Shown here: one piece after another, positions 50,791 to 59,296 of the stretch
Layout of the letters: each line of letters begins with the position of its first letter
Numbering within the stretch: the first letter of the stretch is position 1
Assembly: GCA_003246365.1 (NCBI GenBank)
Contig: QKAN01000216.1
Location: 20,099 to 84,098 of the forward strand
Direction: 5' to 3'
Source: Clostridia bacterium
GTDB lineage: Bacteria; Bacillota; Clostridia; Christensenellales; CAG-138
DNA length: 64,000 nucleotides
Position numbers and translations under genes: made by a program
Notes under the pieces: model-generated
What the model saw: only the letters and a program-made list of their open reading frames with translations
What the model was told of the DNA's origin: nothing
The model's database searches: none

Positions 50791-51521
50791 GCCTTGTCGC
50801 TCTGGTAACCGGGGGAAGCGGCGGCATCGGCCGCGCGGTCTGTCTTCGGCTGGCTAAAGAGGGATATGACGTTGCGGTGCATTACAACAGCAACGCGGAA
50901 AGCGCGGAGCGTGTTTGCCGCGAAATCGAGGCGCTGGGACAGCGCGCCGTTGCGCTGCAGGCGGATGTGAGCGACGCTACGGCGTGCGCAAATCTTGTGC
51001 AAAGCTGCATCGACCAATTCGGCGGGTTAAACGCGCTGATCAACAACGCAGGTGTTACCGCAGACGCGCTGTTGATGCGCATGACGAACGAGCAGTATCA
51101 CAAGGTGATCGCCTCAAATCTCGACAGTTGTTTTTATTGCACGCGTGAAGCGGTAAATCATTTTGCGCGCGAAAAACGCGGTAAAATCGTCAACATCACT
51201 TCTGTCGTGGGGCTGACCGGCAACGCGGGACAGTGCAACTATGCCGCCAGCAAGGCCGGCATCGTCGGGTTGACGAAATCCGCGGCAAAGGAAGTTGCCC
51301 GCTGGGGCGTGTGCGTCAACGCGATTGCGCCCGGGTTTATTGAAACCGCCATGACCGATCAGATGAACGATTTGGCAAAGGATGCGATGAAGAAGAGCAT
51401 CCCCATGCGCCGCCTCGGCACACCGGACGACGTTGCCGCAATGGCCGCGTTCCTGTGTTCGGATGATTCGGCGTATGTAACCGGTCAGGTGTTCGTCGTT
51501 GACGGCGGCATGGCAATGTAG
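50787..51521 (+). CDS. fabG: 3-oxoacyl-ACP reductase
   Basis: 244 residues of the SDR fold: TGGSGGIGRAV cofactor loop, NNAG at 86-89, catalytic Ser139, Tyr152 and Lys156 (NYAASKAG). NADPH-dependent reduction of 3-oxoacyl-ACP. Position between fabD and fabF supports the role over a generic SDR. Confidence 0.95.
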   Translation: MSLVALVTGGSGGIGRAVCLRLAKEGYDVAVHYNSNAESAERVCREIEALGQRAVALQADVSDATACANLVQSCIDQFGGLNALINNAGVTADALLMRMTNEQYHKVIASNLDSCFYCTREAVNHFAREKRGKIVNITSVVGLTGNAGQCNYAASKAGIVGLTKSAAKEVARWGVCVNAIAPGFIETAMTDQMNDLAKDAMKKSIPMRRLGTPDDVAAMAAFLCSDDSAYVTGQVFVVDGGMAM

Positions 51522-51550
51522 TTTTGCGGGTTGAAACAGGAGGAAAGGGT

Positions 51551-52783
51551 ATGAACGTTTATATAACCGGCATCGGCGCGGTATCGCCCCTTGGCATGAC
51601 GGCGCGGGACAGCTTTGCCGCCGCGGCAAAGGGCGTTTGCGGTATTTCCGCACCGGAGCAGTTTTCTTCGGAGATTACACAGATTTTTGCGGCCGGAGAA
51701 GTGAAAAATTTTACATCCGAACCGTATGTGAATAAGCGCGAGGCAAAGCGCATGGCGCGTTTTACGCAGATGGCGATTGTCGCCGCAGCACAGGCCTGGG
51801 AAGACAGCGGCATGCAGGATTCGGGATTCGATCCCGAACGCGTCGGCGTCGTGCTCGGCAGCGGTATGGGCGGTCTGGATGTTATCTGCGAACAATATGC
51901 GGAGCTGACCAACAACGGCCCGCGCAGCGTTTCTTCGTTCTTTATTCCGAAGGCGATTGTTAACACCACGGCGGGGTTGATCTCGATTCGCTACGGGCTC
52001 AACGGCCCGTGCTATTCCATCGTAACCGCTTGCGCTTCCGGCGCGGACGCGATCGGGAACGCCTATTATGCCGTGCGCGAAGGTCGTGCGGATGCGATGC
52101 TCGTCGGCGGCACGGAATCCGTGCTCAACGAACTCGCCGTGCAAGGGTTCCATCAGATGGGCGCGCTAACGGAAAGCAGCGATCTAAAGCGCGCAAGCAT
52201 TCCGTTTGACAAAGAACGCCAGGGGTTCGTCATCGGCGAAGGCGCGGCGTTCATGCTGCTGGAAAGTGAGGAGAGCGCAAAGCGCCGCGGCGCAAAGCCG
52301 ATTGGCACCCTTGCGGGGTATGCGCAAACCTGCGACGCGCACCACATTACCGCGCCGCAGCCGGAAGGCAAGCAGGTTTCGCGCGCCATGCAGGAAGCGA
52401 TGCGCGACGCGGGCATTACCAAAGAGCAGGTTGGCTATATCAACGCGCACGGAACGAGCACGCCGCTCAACGACGCAACCGAAAGCCTCGCGATTGAAAC
52501 CTGCTTTGGCGATTACGCAAAGCAGCTTAAGGTAAGCTCAACCAAGTCCATGACGGGTCATATGCTGGGCGCTGCCGGTGCGTTTGAAGCGGTGCTTTCA
52601 CTGCTTGCGCTCAACGAAGGCGTTGCGCCACCGACCATCGGACTGGAAAACGAAGACGATGTTTGCCGCCTGAACTATGTAAAGGGCAAGGCGCAGCCGC
52701 TCGATTGCGAATATGCACTGTCAAATTCCCTCGGTTTTGGCGGACATAACAGTTGCATCGTACTCAAGCGCGGCGGGAGGTAA
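51551..52783 (+). CDS. fabF: 3-oxoacyl-ACP synthase II
   Basis: 410 residues. Catalytic Cys161 in IVTACASGADA, His in NAHGTSTPLND and His in STKSMTGHMLGAAGAFE. Elongating KAS of the FabF type. AGGAAAGGGT precedes the ATG at 51551. Confidence 0.95.
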   Translation: MNVYITGIGAVSPLGMTARDSFAAAAKGVCGISAPEQFSSEITQIFAAGEVKNFTSEPYVNKREAKRMARFTQMAIVAAAQAWEDSGMQDSGFDPERVGVVLGSGMGGLDVICEQYAELTNNGPRSVSSFFIPKAIVNTTAGLISIRYGLNGPCYSIVTACASGADAIGNAYYAVREGRADAMLVGGTESVLNELAVQGFHQMGALTESSDLKRASIPFDKERQGFVIGEGAAFMLLESEESAKRRGAKPIGTLAGYAQTCDAHHITAPQPEGKQVSRAMQEAMRDAGITKEQVGYINAHGTSTPLNDATESLAIETCFGDYAKQLKVSSTKSMTGHMLGAAGAFEAVLSLLALNEGVAPPTIGLENEDDVCRLNYVKGKAQPLDCEYALSNSLGFGGHNSCIVLKRGGR

Positions 52784-52790
52784 AGCCATC

Positions 52791-53228
52791 GTGGAGAGTA
52801 TCGGAATTGAACAAATCAAACAGATTCTGCCGCACCGCGAACCGTTTTTAATGGTGGATCGCGTGGACGAGCTTGTACCCGGCGTTTCGGCAAAGGGCGT
52901 TAAGGCCGTATCCGGCAACGAATGGTTCTTTCAGGGGCATTTTGCCGAAAAGAAAGTAATGCCCGGCGTGCTGATCGTCGAGGCGCTCGCGCAGGCGGGC
53001 GGCATCGCGCTGCTCTCGCTGGACGAGATGCGCGGCAAACTCGCATTTCTCGGCAAACTGACCAATGCGCGGTTTCATGCGCCGGTTGTACCGGGGGATC
53101 TGCTGGAACTCGATGCGCGCATCAACGCGGTGAACGGCGTTGTCGGGATGGGCAGCGGAACCGCGAGCGTGCGCGGAACAAAGGTTGCGACCTGCGAATT
53201 TGTGTTTGCGATCAAAGACCCGGAATAA
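52791..53228 (+). CDS. fabZ: 3-hydroxyacyl-ACP dehydratase
   Basis: 145 residues from GTG at 52791, with GGGAGG 11 nt upstream. Hotdog fold with ILPHREPFLMVDRV, catalytic His50 (FFQGHF) and Glu64 (MPGVLIVEALAQ). It removes water from 3-hydroxyacyl-ACP. Last gene of the operon, ending 36 bp before a strong hairpin. Confidence 0.94.
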   Translation: MESIGIEQIKQILPHREPFLMVDRVDELVPGVSAKGVKAVSGNEWFFQGHFAEKKVMPGVLIVEALAQAGGIALLSLDEMRGKLAFLGKLTNARFHAPVVPGDLLELDARINAVNGVVGMGSGTASVRGTKVATCEFVFAIKDPE

Positions 53229-53264
53229 TCCATACAGTCGGGGTACAACCGACCCTGTACAAAC

Positions 53265-53297
53265 AAAGCGCCCGCTGACCAGCGGGCGCTTTGTTTG
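53265..53297. terminator. terminator of the fatty-acid operon
   Basis: AAAGCGCCCGCT (53265-53276) and AGCGGGCGCTTT (53281-53292), loop GACC, then GTTTGTCTT. It also faces the end of the LacI gene on the other strand. Confidence 0.85.
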
Positions 53298-53331
53298 TCT
53301 TATGTGGATGATTGAATGTTTTTTAAATCGA

Positions 53332-54321
53332 TTACAGCGATTCGCGGATGATGATTTCTGCGTCCAGCATCATCTGCCTCGGCGCGAGGGTAGCGTTGTG
53401 CATTTGTTCAATCAGCATTTCGCAGGCAAGAAACCCAAGCTGATATTGCGGTTGCTTTACGGTTGTAAGCGCGGGTTCCGACATGACGGATATATTTGTG
53501 TTGTCAAATCCAATGACGCCGAGGTCTTTTGGAATTGCGATGCCAAGGCGCTTTGCCGCCTTGATTGCGGCAATGGCGAATACGTCCGATGCGGCAAAGA
53601 TCGCATCCGGCCGCTCCGGCATGCTCAACAGCTGCGTGGCGATGGATACCGCCGCGTCATAGGAAAACTCCGGCACCTGCACGATCATGTTCTGCTGCGG
53701 TGTTAGTCCGGCGGCTTCCATGCCCTCGATGAACCCGACCTGTCGCTTTCTAGCGTACTTGTATTTCAGCGGTCCGTTGATCAGCGCGATGCGGCGTTTG
53801 CCTTTGGAGACGATATAGTTGACCACAGCGCGGCTTGCGGCTACGTCGTCGATTGATACATATGATGCGCTGCTGTTTTCGTTGTATTCGGCGCATTGTA
53901 TCAGCGGCGTGTGCAGCTCTACCTGCGCGATTGTGTCTGCGGAAGGGATTGGATCGAGCGTGATGACGCCGTCGGCATGTGTTTTGCCGATCATTTCTTC
54001 GATAAATGTCAGTGTCAGCGGATGCGCGCCGGTGCGCACAATGATTTCCTGATAACCCTGTCGACCTGCGGCGGAAGAGATGCCGCGGATTACTTCGGAA
54101 TAAAAGGGGTTGTCGATATCCGGCAGCAGAATGAGAATCAGATGGCTCTCGTGCCGTACGGGGGTATCGTAGCCGAGCGCGTACATTGTTTGAATGATCT
54201 TGTCGTACGTGCCTTCTTTTACACTGTCTTTATTGTTGATTGCGCGCGAAACAGTAGCGATGGAAACGCCCGCTGCATCTGCAACATCCTGTAAAGTTGT
54301 TTTCTTTTTAATCTGAGACAT
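53332..54321 (-). CDS. LacI-family regulator (first of two)
   Basis: 329 residues. HTH TTLQDVADAAGVSIATVSRAIN at residues 8-29 followed by the hinge and a periplasmic-binding-protein-like effector domain (LILILLPDIDNPFYSEVIRGISSAA, VIGFDNTNISVM). Divergent from the sugar gene cluster starting at 54639; the 317-bp gap has a promoter and repeated ATGTAAA elements. It likely represses that cluster until a sugar or derivative binds. Confidence 0.9.
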   Translation of the reverse strand: MSQIKKKTTLQDVADAAGVSIATVSRAINNKDSVKEGTYDKIIQTMYALGYDTPVRHESHLILILLPDIDNPFYSEVIRGISSAAGRQGYQEIIVRTGAHPLTLTFIEEMIGKTHADGVITLDPIPSADTIAQVELHTPLIQCAEYNENSSASYVSIDDVAASRAVVNYIVSKGKRRIALINGPLKYKYARKRQVGFIEGMEAAGLTPQQNMIVQVPEFSYDAAVSIATQLLSMPERPDAIFAASDVFAIAAIKAAKRLGIAIPKDLGVIGFDNTNISVMSEPALTTVKQPQYQLGFLACEMLIEQMHNATLAPRQMMLDAEIIIRESL

Positions 54322-54464
54322 GTCGGTTCCTTTTTTTCACAACGTCATATTATCATATCACAAATGATTCGTTCTGTAAATCCAGTATGCTTTTCAGCTT
54401 AATCTCGCTAAAATGTAAAAAATGAAAGAATAAATAATATATCATGTAAATAATGTAAAATATA

Positions 54465-54493
54465 TTGACATGTTATGAAAGAGATGATAGATT
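54465..54493 (+). promoter_or_regulatory. promoter of the sugar cluster
   Basis: TTGACA (54465-54470), 17-nt spacer, TAGATT (54488-54493). ATGTAAA is repeated nearby (about 54414, 54444, 54453) and could form regulator contacts; the rest of the 317-bp interval 54322-54638 holds no gene that I can support. Confidence 0.65.
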
Positions 54494-54638
54494 GAAATCA
54501 GGTCGCCAGACCCTCCGTTCAAAAAAATCTGTTCAAATTGTTTTCTCATGAAAACAACGTCTGCTCAAACACAACAGACAAGAAAACAGGAATTTCAAAA
54601 GAAAAATAGTTAAGAGAAGTTTAAAAGGAAACAGCGAA

Positions 54639-55559
54639 ATGAAACTTGGTTTTGCCAGTGCGATCCTGCCGGATCAGTCGTTTGAATACGTCGTCGATTT
54701 TGCCGCGGCCAATGGTTACGGTTGCGTTGAAATGATGTCCTGGCCGGTTGGCAAGGCAGAACGCCGCTATGCAGGCGTGACCCATATCGATGTAGACTCG
54801 CTTGACGACGCGCGCATTGCGGCAATCCAGACAAAGCTCGCCGAGACCGGCGTACAAATTTCCGCGTTGGGATATTATCCCAATCCGCTCGACCCCGATG
54901 CGGCGAAGGCAGACGCAGCGATCAACCATATTAAGAAGCTGATTCAAAACGCACCGCGGCTCGGCATTCATACGGTGAACACCTTCATCGGCAGAGATCA
55001 ACACAAAACTGTTTCCGAAAATATGAAACTCTTTGCAAAAGTCTGGCCGGATATCATAAAACTGGCCGAGGACAATGGCGTGCGCGTTGCAATCGAGAAT
55101 TGTCCGATGCTGTTTACCGAGGATGAGTGGCCGGGCGGCAAAAATCTTGCTGTTTCGCCGCGCATCTGGCGGGAGATGTTTTCCTTGATTCCGAGCGCCA
55201 ATTTCGGACTCAACTATGATCCTTCGCATTTTCTGCTCCAGCAGATGGATTATATTCGCCCTATTTACGAATTTACCGACAAGCTTTTCCACGTCCATAT
55301 CAAGGACGCAAAGATACGCAAAGACCTGCTGGATGAAACAGGCGTCTTTGCTGCACCGCTCGACTATTTCCTGCCAAAGTTGCCCGGCCTCGGCGATATC
55401 GATTGGGCCAAATTCGTCTCCGCGCTTACGGATGTAAACTACAGCGGGGCAATCGCCGTGGAGGTCGAAGACAAATCCTTTGAAGACACGTTGGAACACC
55501 GCCTCATGGCGCTAAAACTCTCTCAACGGTACGTCAGCCAGTTTATTTACAGCGAATAA
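54639..55559 (+). CDS. sugar phosphate isomerase/epimerase (xylose isomerase-like TIM barrel)
   Basis: 306 residues. TIM barrel with metal-ligand motifs VRVAIENCPM (Glu near residue 151), FGLNYDPSHF, LFHVHIKDAK and AVEVED (final Glu). The family covers hexulose epimerases, inosose isomerases and dehydratases. The neighbouring Gfo/Idh dehydrogenase and ABC importer point to a catabolic pathway for a sugar or polyol; the exact reaction is unresolved. AAAAGGAAACAGCGAA lies upstream of the ATG. Confidence 0.85.
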   Translation: MKLGFASAILPDQSFEYVVDFAAANGYGCVEMMSWPVGKAERRYAGVTHIDVDSLDDARIAAIQTKLAETGVQISALGYYPNPLDPDAAKADAAINHIKKLIQNAPRLGIHTVNTFIGRDQHKTVSENMKLFAKVWPDIIKLAEDNGVRVAIENCPMLFTEDEWPGGKNLAVSPRIWREMFSLIPSANFGLNYDPSHFLLQQMDYIRPIYEFTDKLFHVHIKDAKIRKDLLDETGVFAAPLDYFLPKLPGLGDIDWAKFVSALTDVNYSGAIAVEVEDKSFEDTLEHRLMALKLSQRYVSQFIYSE

Positions 55560-55684
55560 CGTAGTCATTGGCTGCGGATGCGCCGCAGCCGCGTTCTCTT
55601 AATCATCATGTAATCCATTACATGACGGATAAATCTGATTTTTCGTTGCTCTCAACAAACGGATGAAAAAAGAGGATGGGTTGA

Positions 55685-56722
55685 ATGGTAAGGATTGAGG
55701 ACGTTGCCCGGGCGGCGGGCGTATCGGTTGCAACCGTTTCGCGCGTATTAAACGGATGCGGCAACGTACTGCCGGAAACTGAAGCGCGCGTCCGCGCAGC
55801 GGCTCAGCAGATGGGATATGAACCGAATCTTTCCGCACGAAATCTGCGCAAGAACGAAAGCCGCATTATTCTCATCCTCGCGCCGAACTTTTCCAATCCG
55901 TATTACTCAAACGTACTTTCCGGCATTTGCGACGTATCCCGAAACCTTGGTTACAGCACCTTGATCTATAACACATATGACAGCAACGCGCTTGACGAGT
56001 CTTTGATGGTCAGCCTGTTTCAGAAAAACCGGGCGGACGGCATGATCACCCTCGCCTGCAACAGAGACGACCGATGGCTGGAAAAATATGCCGGCACTTA
56101 TCCGCTCGTGCAGTGTTCGGAATATGTTGAAGATGCAAATCTTCCGCATATTTCGGTGGATAACCGGGCAGCTGCGCGAGATTCTGTAGCACATCTGGCG
56201 GAGCTGGGACACAAGCGCATCGGTATTGTGACGAGTGAGAACCGATATCTTTCAACGGCAAACCGGTTTCGCGGCTATCAGGACGCGATTGCGGAAGCAG
56301 GACTGGAACCGGACGAAACGCTCGTTGCATATGCTTCGGCGGATTACTCATTTGCCAGCGGCAAGCAAGCGGCGCGCGCTCTGCTTGGAGTCGAGAACCC
56401 GCCAACCGCAATTTTCTGCGTATCGGATATCCTCGCGCTGGGCGTTATCGCCGCGGCGGGGAAGATGGGATTGCAGGTACCCTGGGATTTAAGTGTAGTC
56501 GGATTTGACGATGTGGATTACACGACAATGTTTCATCCGTACCTGACGACGATTTCCGTGCCCTGCTATGAGTTGGGGCGCAGAAGCATGCAGCTTTTAT
56601 ACGATCACATCCAACAAAAACAGGAGGCGGAGACGGCGGTTTATCTTCCGCACCAACTCGTTTTACGGGAAACGACCGCGAAATACGCCATACAAAATCC
56701 GGATCGATCCGAACAGATATAA
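55685..56722 (+). CDS. LacI-family regulator (second)
   Basis: 345 residues. HTH VRIEDVARAAGVSVATVSRVLNGCGNVLPETEARVRAAAQQMGYEPN at the N-terminus and a sugar-binding effector domain (IILILAPNFSNPYYSNVLSGICDVS, DLSVVGFDDVDYTTMFHP). It lies within the cluster in the direction of transcription, before the dehydrogenase, so it may control the downstream transport part separately from the divergent regulator. Confidence 0.9.
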   Translation: MVRIEDVARAAGVSVATVSRVLNGCGNVLPETEARVRAAAQQMGYEPNLSARNLRKNESRIILILAPNFSNPYYSNVLSGICDVSRNLGYSTLIYNTYDSNALDESLMVSLFQKNRADGMITLACNRDDRWLEKYAGTYPLVQCSEYVEDANLPHISVDNRAAARDSVAHLAELGHKRIGIVTSENRYLSTANRFRGYQDAIAEAGLEPDETLVAYASADYSFASGKQAARALLGVENPPTAIFCVSDILALGVIAAAGKMGLQVPWDLSVVGFDDVDYTTMFHPYLTTISVPCYELGRRSMQLLYDHIQQKQEAETAVYLPHQLVLRETTAKYAIQNPDRSEQI

Positions 56723-56738
56723 CAGGGGGATTCTAACC

Positions 56739-57776
56739 ATGCTAAACGTAGGTATCATTGGCTGCGGTTCTATTGCAAGACAGCGACACGCGGCGGAATA
56801 TTTCAGAAACGAACACACAAACATTCAGGGCGTGTTCGACCTTTCCCGCCCGCGTGCGGAAGCAATGGCAAACGATTTCGGCGGAAAAGTGTATGAAACA
56901 GCCGAAGAGATGATTGCGGATCCCGATATTGATGCGGTCAGCGTATGCGTCGCAAACGCGTTTCATGCGCCGATCACGATTGCCGCGCTGAAAAGCGGCA
57001 AACACGTGCTCTGCGAAAAGCCGATGGCGATTACCCTCAAAGACTGCGAAGATATGCTTGCCGCCGCGAAACAGAGCGGCAAACGCCTGCTCATCGACCA
57101 CAACCAGCGGCTAACGCTCGCGCACAAAAAGGCAAAGGAAATTCTCTCGTCCGGCGAATTGGGCCGCGTCATCAGCTTTTCGGCAACGTTTGGCCACAAA
57201 GGGCCGGAGATGTGGAGCGCGGACAAGAGCAGCAACACTTGGTTCTTTAAGAAAAACACGGCTGCATTCGGGTCCATGGCGGATCTGGGCATCCACAAGA
57301 TCGACCTGATGCGCTATCTGATCGGTGGAAACGTGAAAAACGTGTTCAGCCGTCTTGCAACGCTCGACAAGAAATTTTCCGATGGAACGCCGATCGAGGT
57401 GGACGACAACTCCGTTGAAATTCTTACCTTTGAAAACGGCGCGCTCGGAACGATTACGACAAGCTGGACGCATTACGGCGAGGAGTGCAACGCATCCACG
57501 CTTTACTGCGAAAAAGGCATTTTGAAACTTTATCACGATCCCAAATACGCTCTTCAGGTTGTGTATGCGGACGGAACGAAAGCGCATTACGAGCTCGACC
57601 GTATGCAGACCAACGACGACGCACAGCAGACGACCAGCGGGGTCATCGACCTGTTTGTGGATAGCATCCTCAGCGGGAAACCGTCCGTTCTGGATGCAGA
57701 AGATATCCTCAACTCCATGCGCGTGGTGTTCGCCTGCCTCGATTCGGCGGAAAAAGGGCGCGTGGTAGAACTTTAA
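56739..57776 (+). CDS. Gfo/Idh/MocA-family oxidoreductase
   Basis: 345 residues from ATG at 56739 (AGGGGG upstream). NAD-binding IGCGSIARQRHAAEYF, catalytic-site EKPMAITLKDCEDML (EKP motif near residue 94) and the C-terminal alpha/beta domain with SNTWFFKKNTAAFGSMADLGIHKIDLMRYL (His of the active site). It oxidises a sugar or polyol with NAD(P)+. Starts 16 bp after the regulator, probably co-transcribed. Confidence 0.9.
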   Translation: MLNVGIIGCGSIARQRHAAEYFRNEHTNIQGVFDLSRPRAEAMANDFGGKVYETAEEMIADPDIDAVSVCVANAFHAPITIAALKSGKHVLCEKPMAITLKDCEDMLAAAKQSGKRLLIDHNQRLTLAHKKAKEILSSGELGRVISFSATFGHKGPEMWSADKSSNTWFFKKNTAAFGSMADLGIHKIDLMRYLIGGNVKNVFSRLATLDKKFSDGTPIEVDDNSVEILTFENGALGTITTSWTHYGEECNASTLYCEKGILKLYHDPKYALQVVYADGTKAHYELDRMQTNDDAQQTTSGVIDLFVDSILSGKPSVLDAEDILNSMRVVFACLDSAEKGRVVEL

Positions 57777-57865
57777 CTCTGGAATTACACTACGAAAGCA
57801 ACCCAAATCATAACGGTAATAACCAGAAAATGGTTGTTATAAAAACAAACAAAAGGAGAGAAATC

Positions 57866-59035
57866 ATGAAAAAATTCCTCGCGATTCTTATGTGTGCCAT
57901 GATGGTGCTCAGCTTTGCAGCATGCGCCAGCACGACAGCTCCGGCGGCCGACGAAACCACAACCGAAACAGCGGCGGCTACCACAACAGAAACGACAACG
58001 GAATCTGCCGGCGGCACAATCTACGTGCTTGGCCCCACGCCGGATCATGGCTGGACCGCACAGGCCGGCGTCTATGCAGAACAGAAGGTTGCCGACATCA
58101 ACGCAGAAGGTCAGTATAAGGCCGTTTACATGGCTGCTTCCTCCGGCGAAGAACAGGTTGACCAGGTTCAGACCATCCTTGCCAACGGCGATGCGGTAGG
58201 CGTTGTATTCTTCGCGCTTGAAGATTCCGCCAAAGCCGGTCAGGAAGCCCTGATCGCCGCGGGTGTCCCCTTCATCTCCTTCGACCGTATTATTGAAGGA
58301 CCTGATGCATATGCGATTCTGAACGCTTCCGGTGACAACTGGCAGTGTGGCGCGGGCATCGCGTACTGGCTGCAGATGAACGGCATGGCGCCTGGCGCAA
58401 CGCTCGTCACCCTCATCGGCGACAACGGAACCGTTTGCTCCCGCCGTCAGGAAGGTTTTGAACAGTTCCTCCGTGGCGAAATCGACTACTTCGATCAGGA
58501 CAAGAACGAGTCTTATCACACCAGCCAGGTTTGGACCCAGGAAGAAATCGACGCTCTGACGGCCGATTACAAAGTGGTCTGCAACTGGAGCGCAGACGGC
58601 GCATATCAGTATCTCGAACAGAAACTCCCGGAAATCGTCGCCAAAGCGAAGACCACGGGTGACGCTCTGTACATCTACTCGATGGACGATGAAATGACCT
58701 TCGGTCTCATGAACCTCCTCGAAGCAAACGCCATTGACGACGCGACGAAAGCCGACTTTGCGGCCCTGAACGTTTACACCTCCGCCATCGGCGGCATGGC
58801 CGAACTCTATGCGGTCATCGACGGCACCTCCGCGCAGGCTGCCACCGCGCAGACCTACTTTGACGGCCTCATGTCCGTCTACTTCTCGCCGAAGATGTTC
58901 GAAAACGTCATCAACTACATGCTCGACTACCTTGCAGGCAACTGGTCCTATGCAATCGGCGACGGCAAATATGAGCCGGTATGGATCGTTGATTCCTCCA
59001 ACGTTATGAACTACGAAGGCTTCACTGGACATTGA
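57866..59035 (+). CDS. sugar ABC transporter substrate-binding lipoprotein
   Basis: 389 residues. Lipobox LSFAACAS (Cys20) then a Thr-rich linker, and a Peripla_BP_4 fold: GTIYVLGPTPDHGWTAQAGVYAEQKVADIN, GDAVGVVFFALEDSA, DNGTVCSRRQEGFEQFL. Family members bind ribose, xylose, inositol or similar. AAAGGAGAG lies 6 nt before the ATG. High expression is suggested by the GC-rich preferred codons and by the hairpin that separates it from the ATPase gene. Confidence 0.9.
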   Translation: MKKFLAILMCAMMVLSFAACASTTAPAADETTTETAAATTTETTTESAGGTIYVLGPTPDHGWTAQAGVYAEQKVADINAEGQYKAVYMAASSGEEQVDQVQTILANGDAVGVVFFALEDSAKAGQEALIAAGVPFISFDRIIEGPDAYAILNASGDNWQCGAGIAYWLQMNGMAPGATLVTLIGDNGTVCSRRQEGFEQFLRGEIDYFDQDKNESYHTSQVWTQEEIDALTADYKVVCNWSADGAYQYLEQKLPEIVAKAKTTGDALYIYSMDDEMTFGLMNLLEANAIDDATKADFAALNVYTSAIGGMAELYAVIDGTSAQAATAQTYFDGLMSVYFSPKMFENVINYMLDYLAGNWSYAIGDGKYEPVWIVDSSNVMNYEGFTGH

Positions 59036-59066
59036 TCTCCTCCCTTTTCCACGATTGAAGTCATGT

Positions 59067-59097
59067 ATACGGATGCAGGCTTGTCCTGCATCCGTAT
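59067..59097 (+). repeat. inter-cistronic hairpin between binding protein and ATPase genes
   Basis: ATACGGATGCAGG and CCTGCATCCGTAT, a perfect 13-bp stem with a 5-nt loop and no T-tract. Such hairpins often protect the 3' end of the upstream message and raise binding-protein levels relative to the membrane parts. Confidence 0.7.
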
Positions 59098-59296
59098 GCA
59101 AATGTAATGCTTTGCTTTAGATATTCAACCGGAACAGCGGAGCATAAATTGCAGTAACAGTCTTTTATTGGCGAAAGAATGCGATTATACTGGTTTTAAC
59201 AAATCATTCTGACCTGCCGATAAACAAGACGGATTCAACCGCGGCAGACGGCGATCTGCCGTCCCGAAAAATCGACGAAAACGGGGACATATAATT

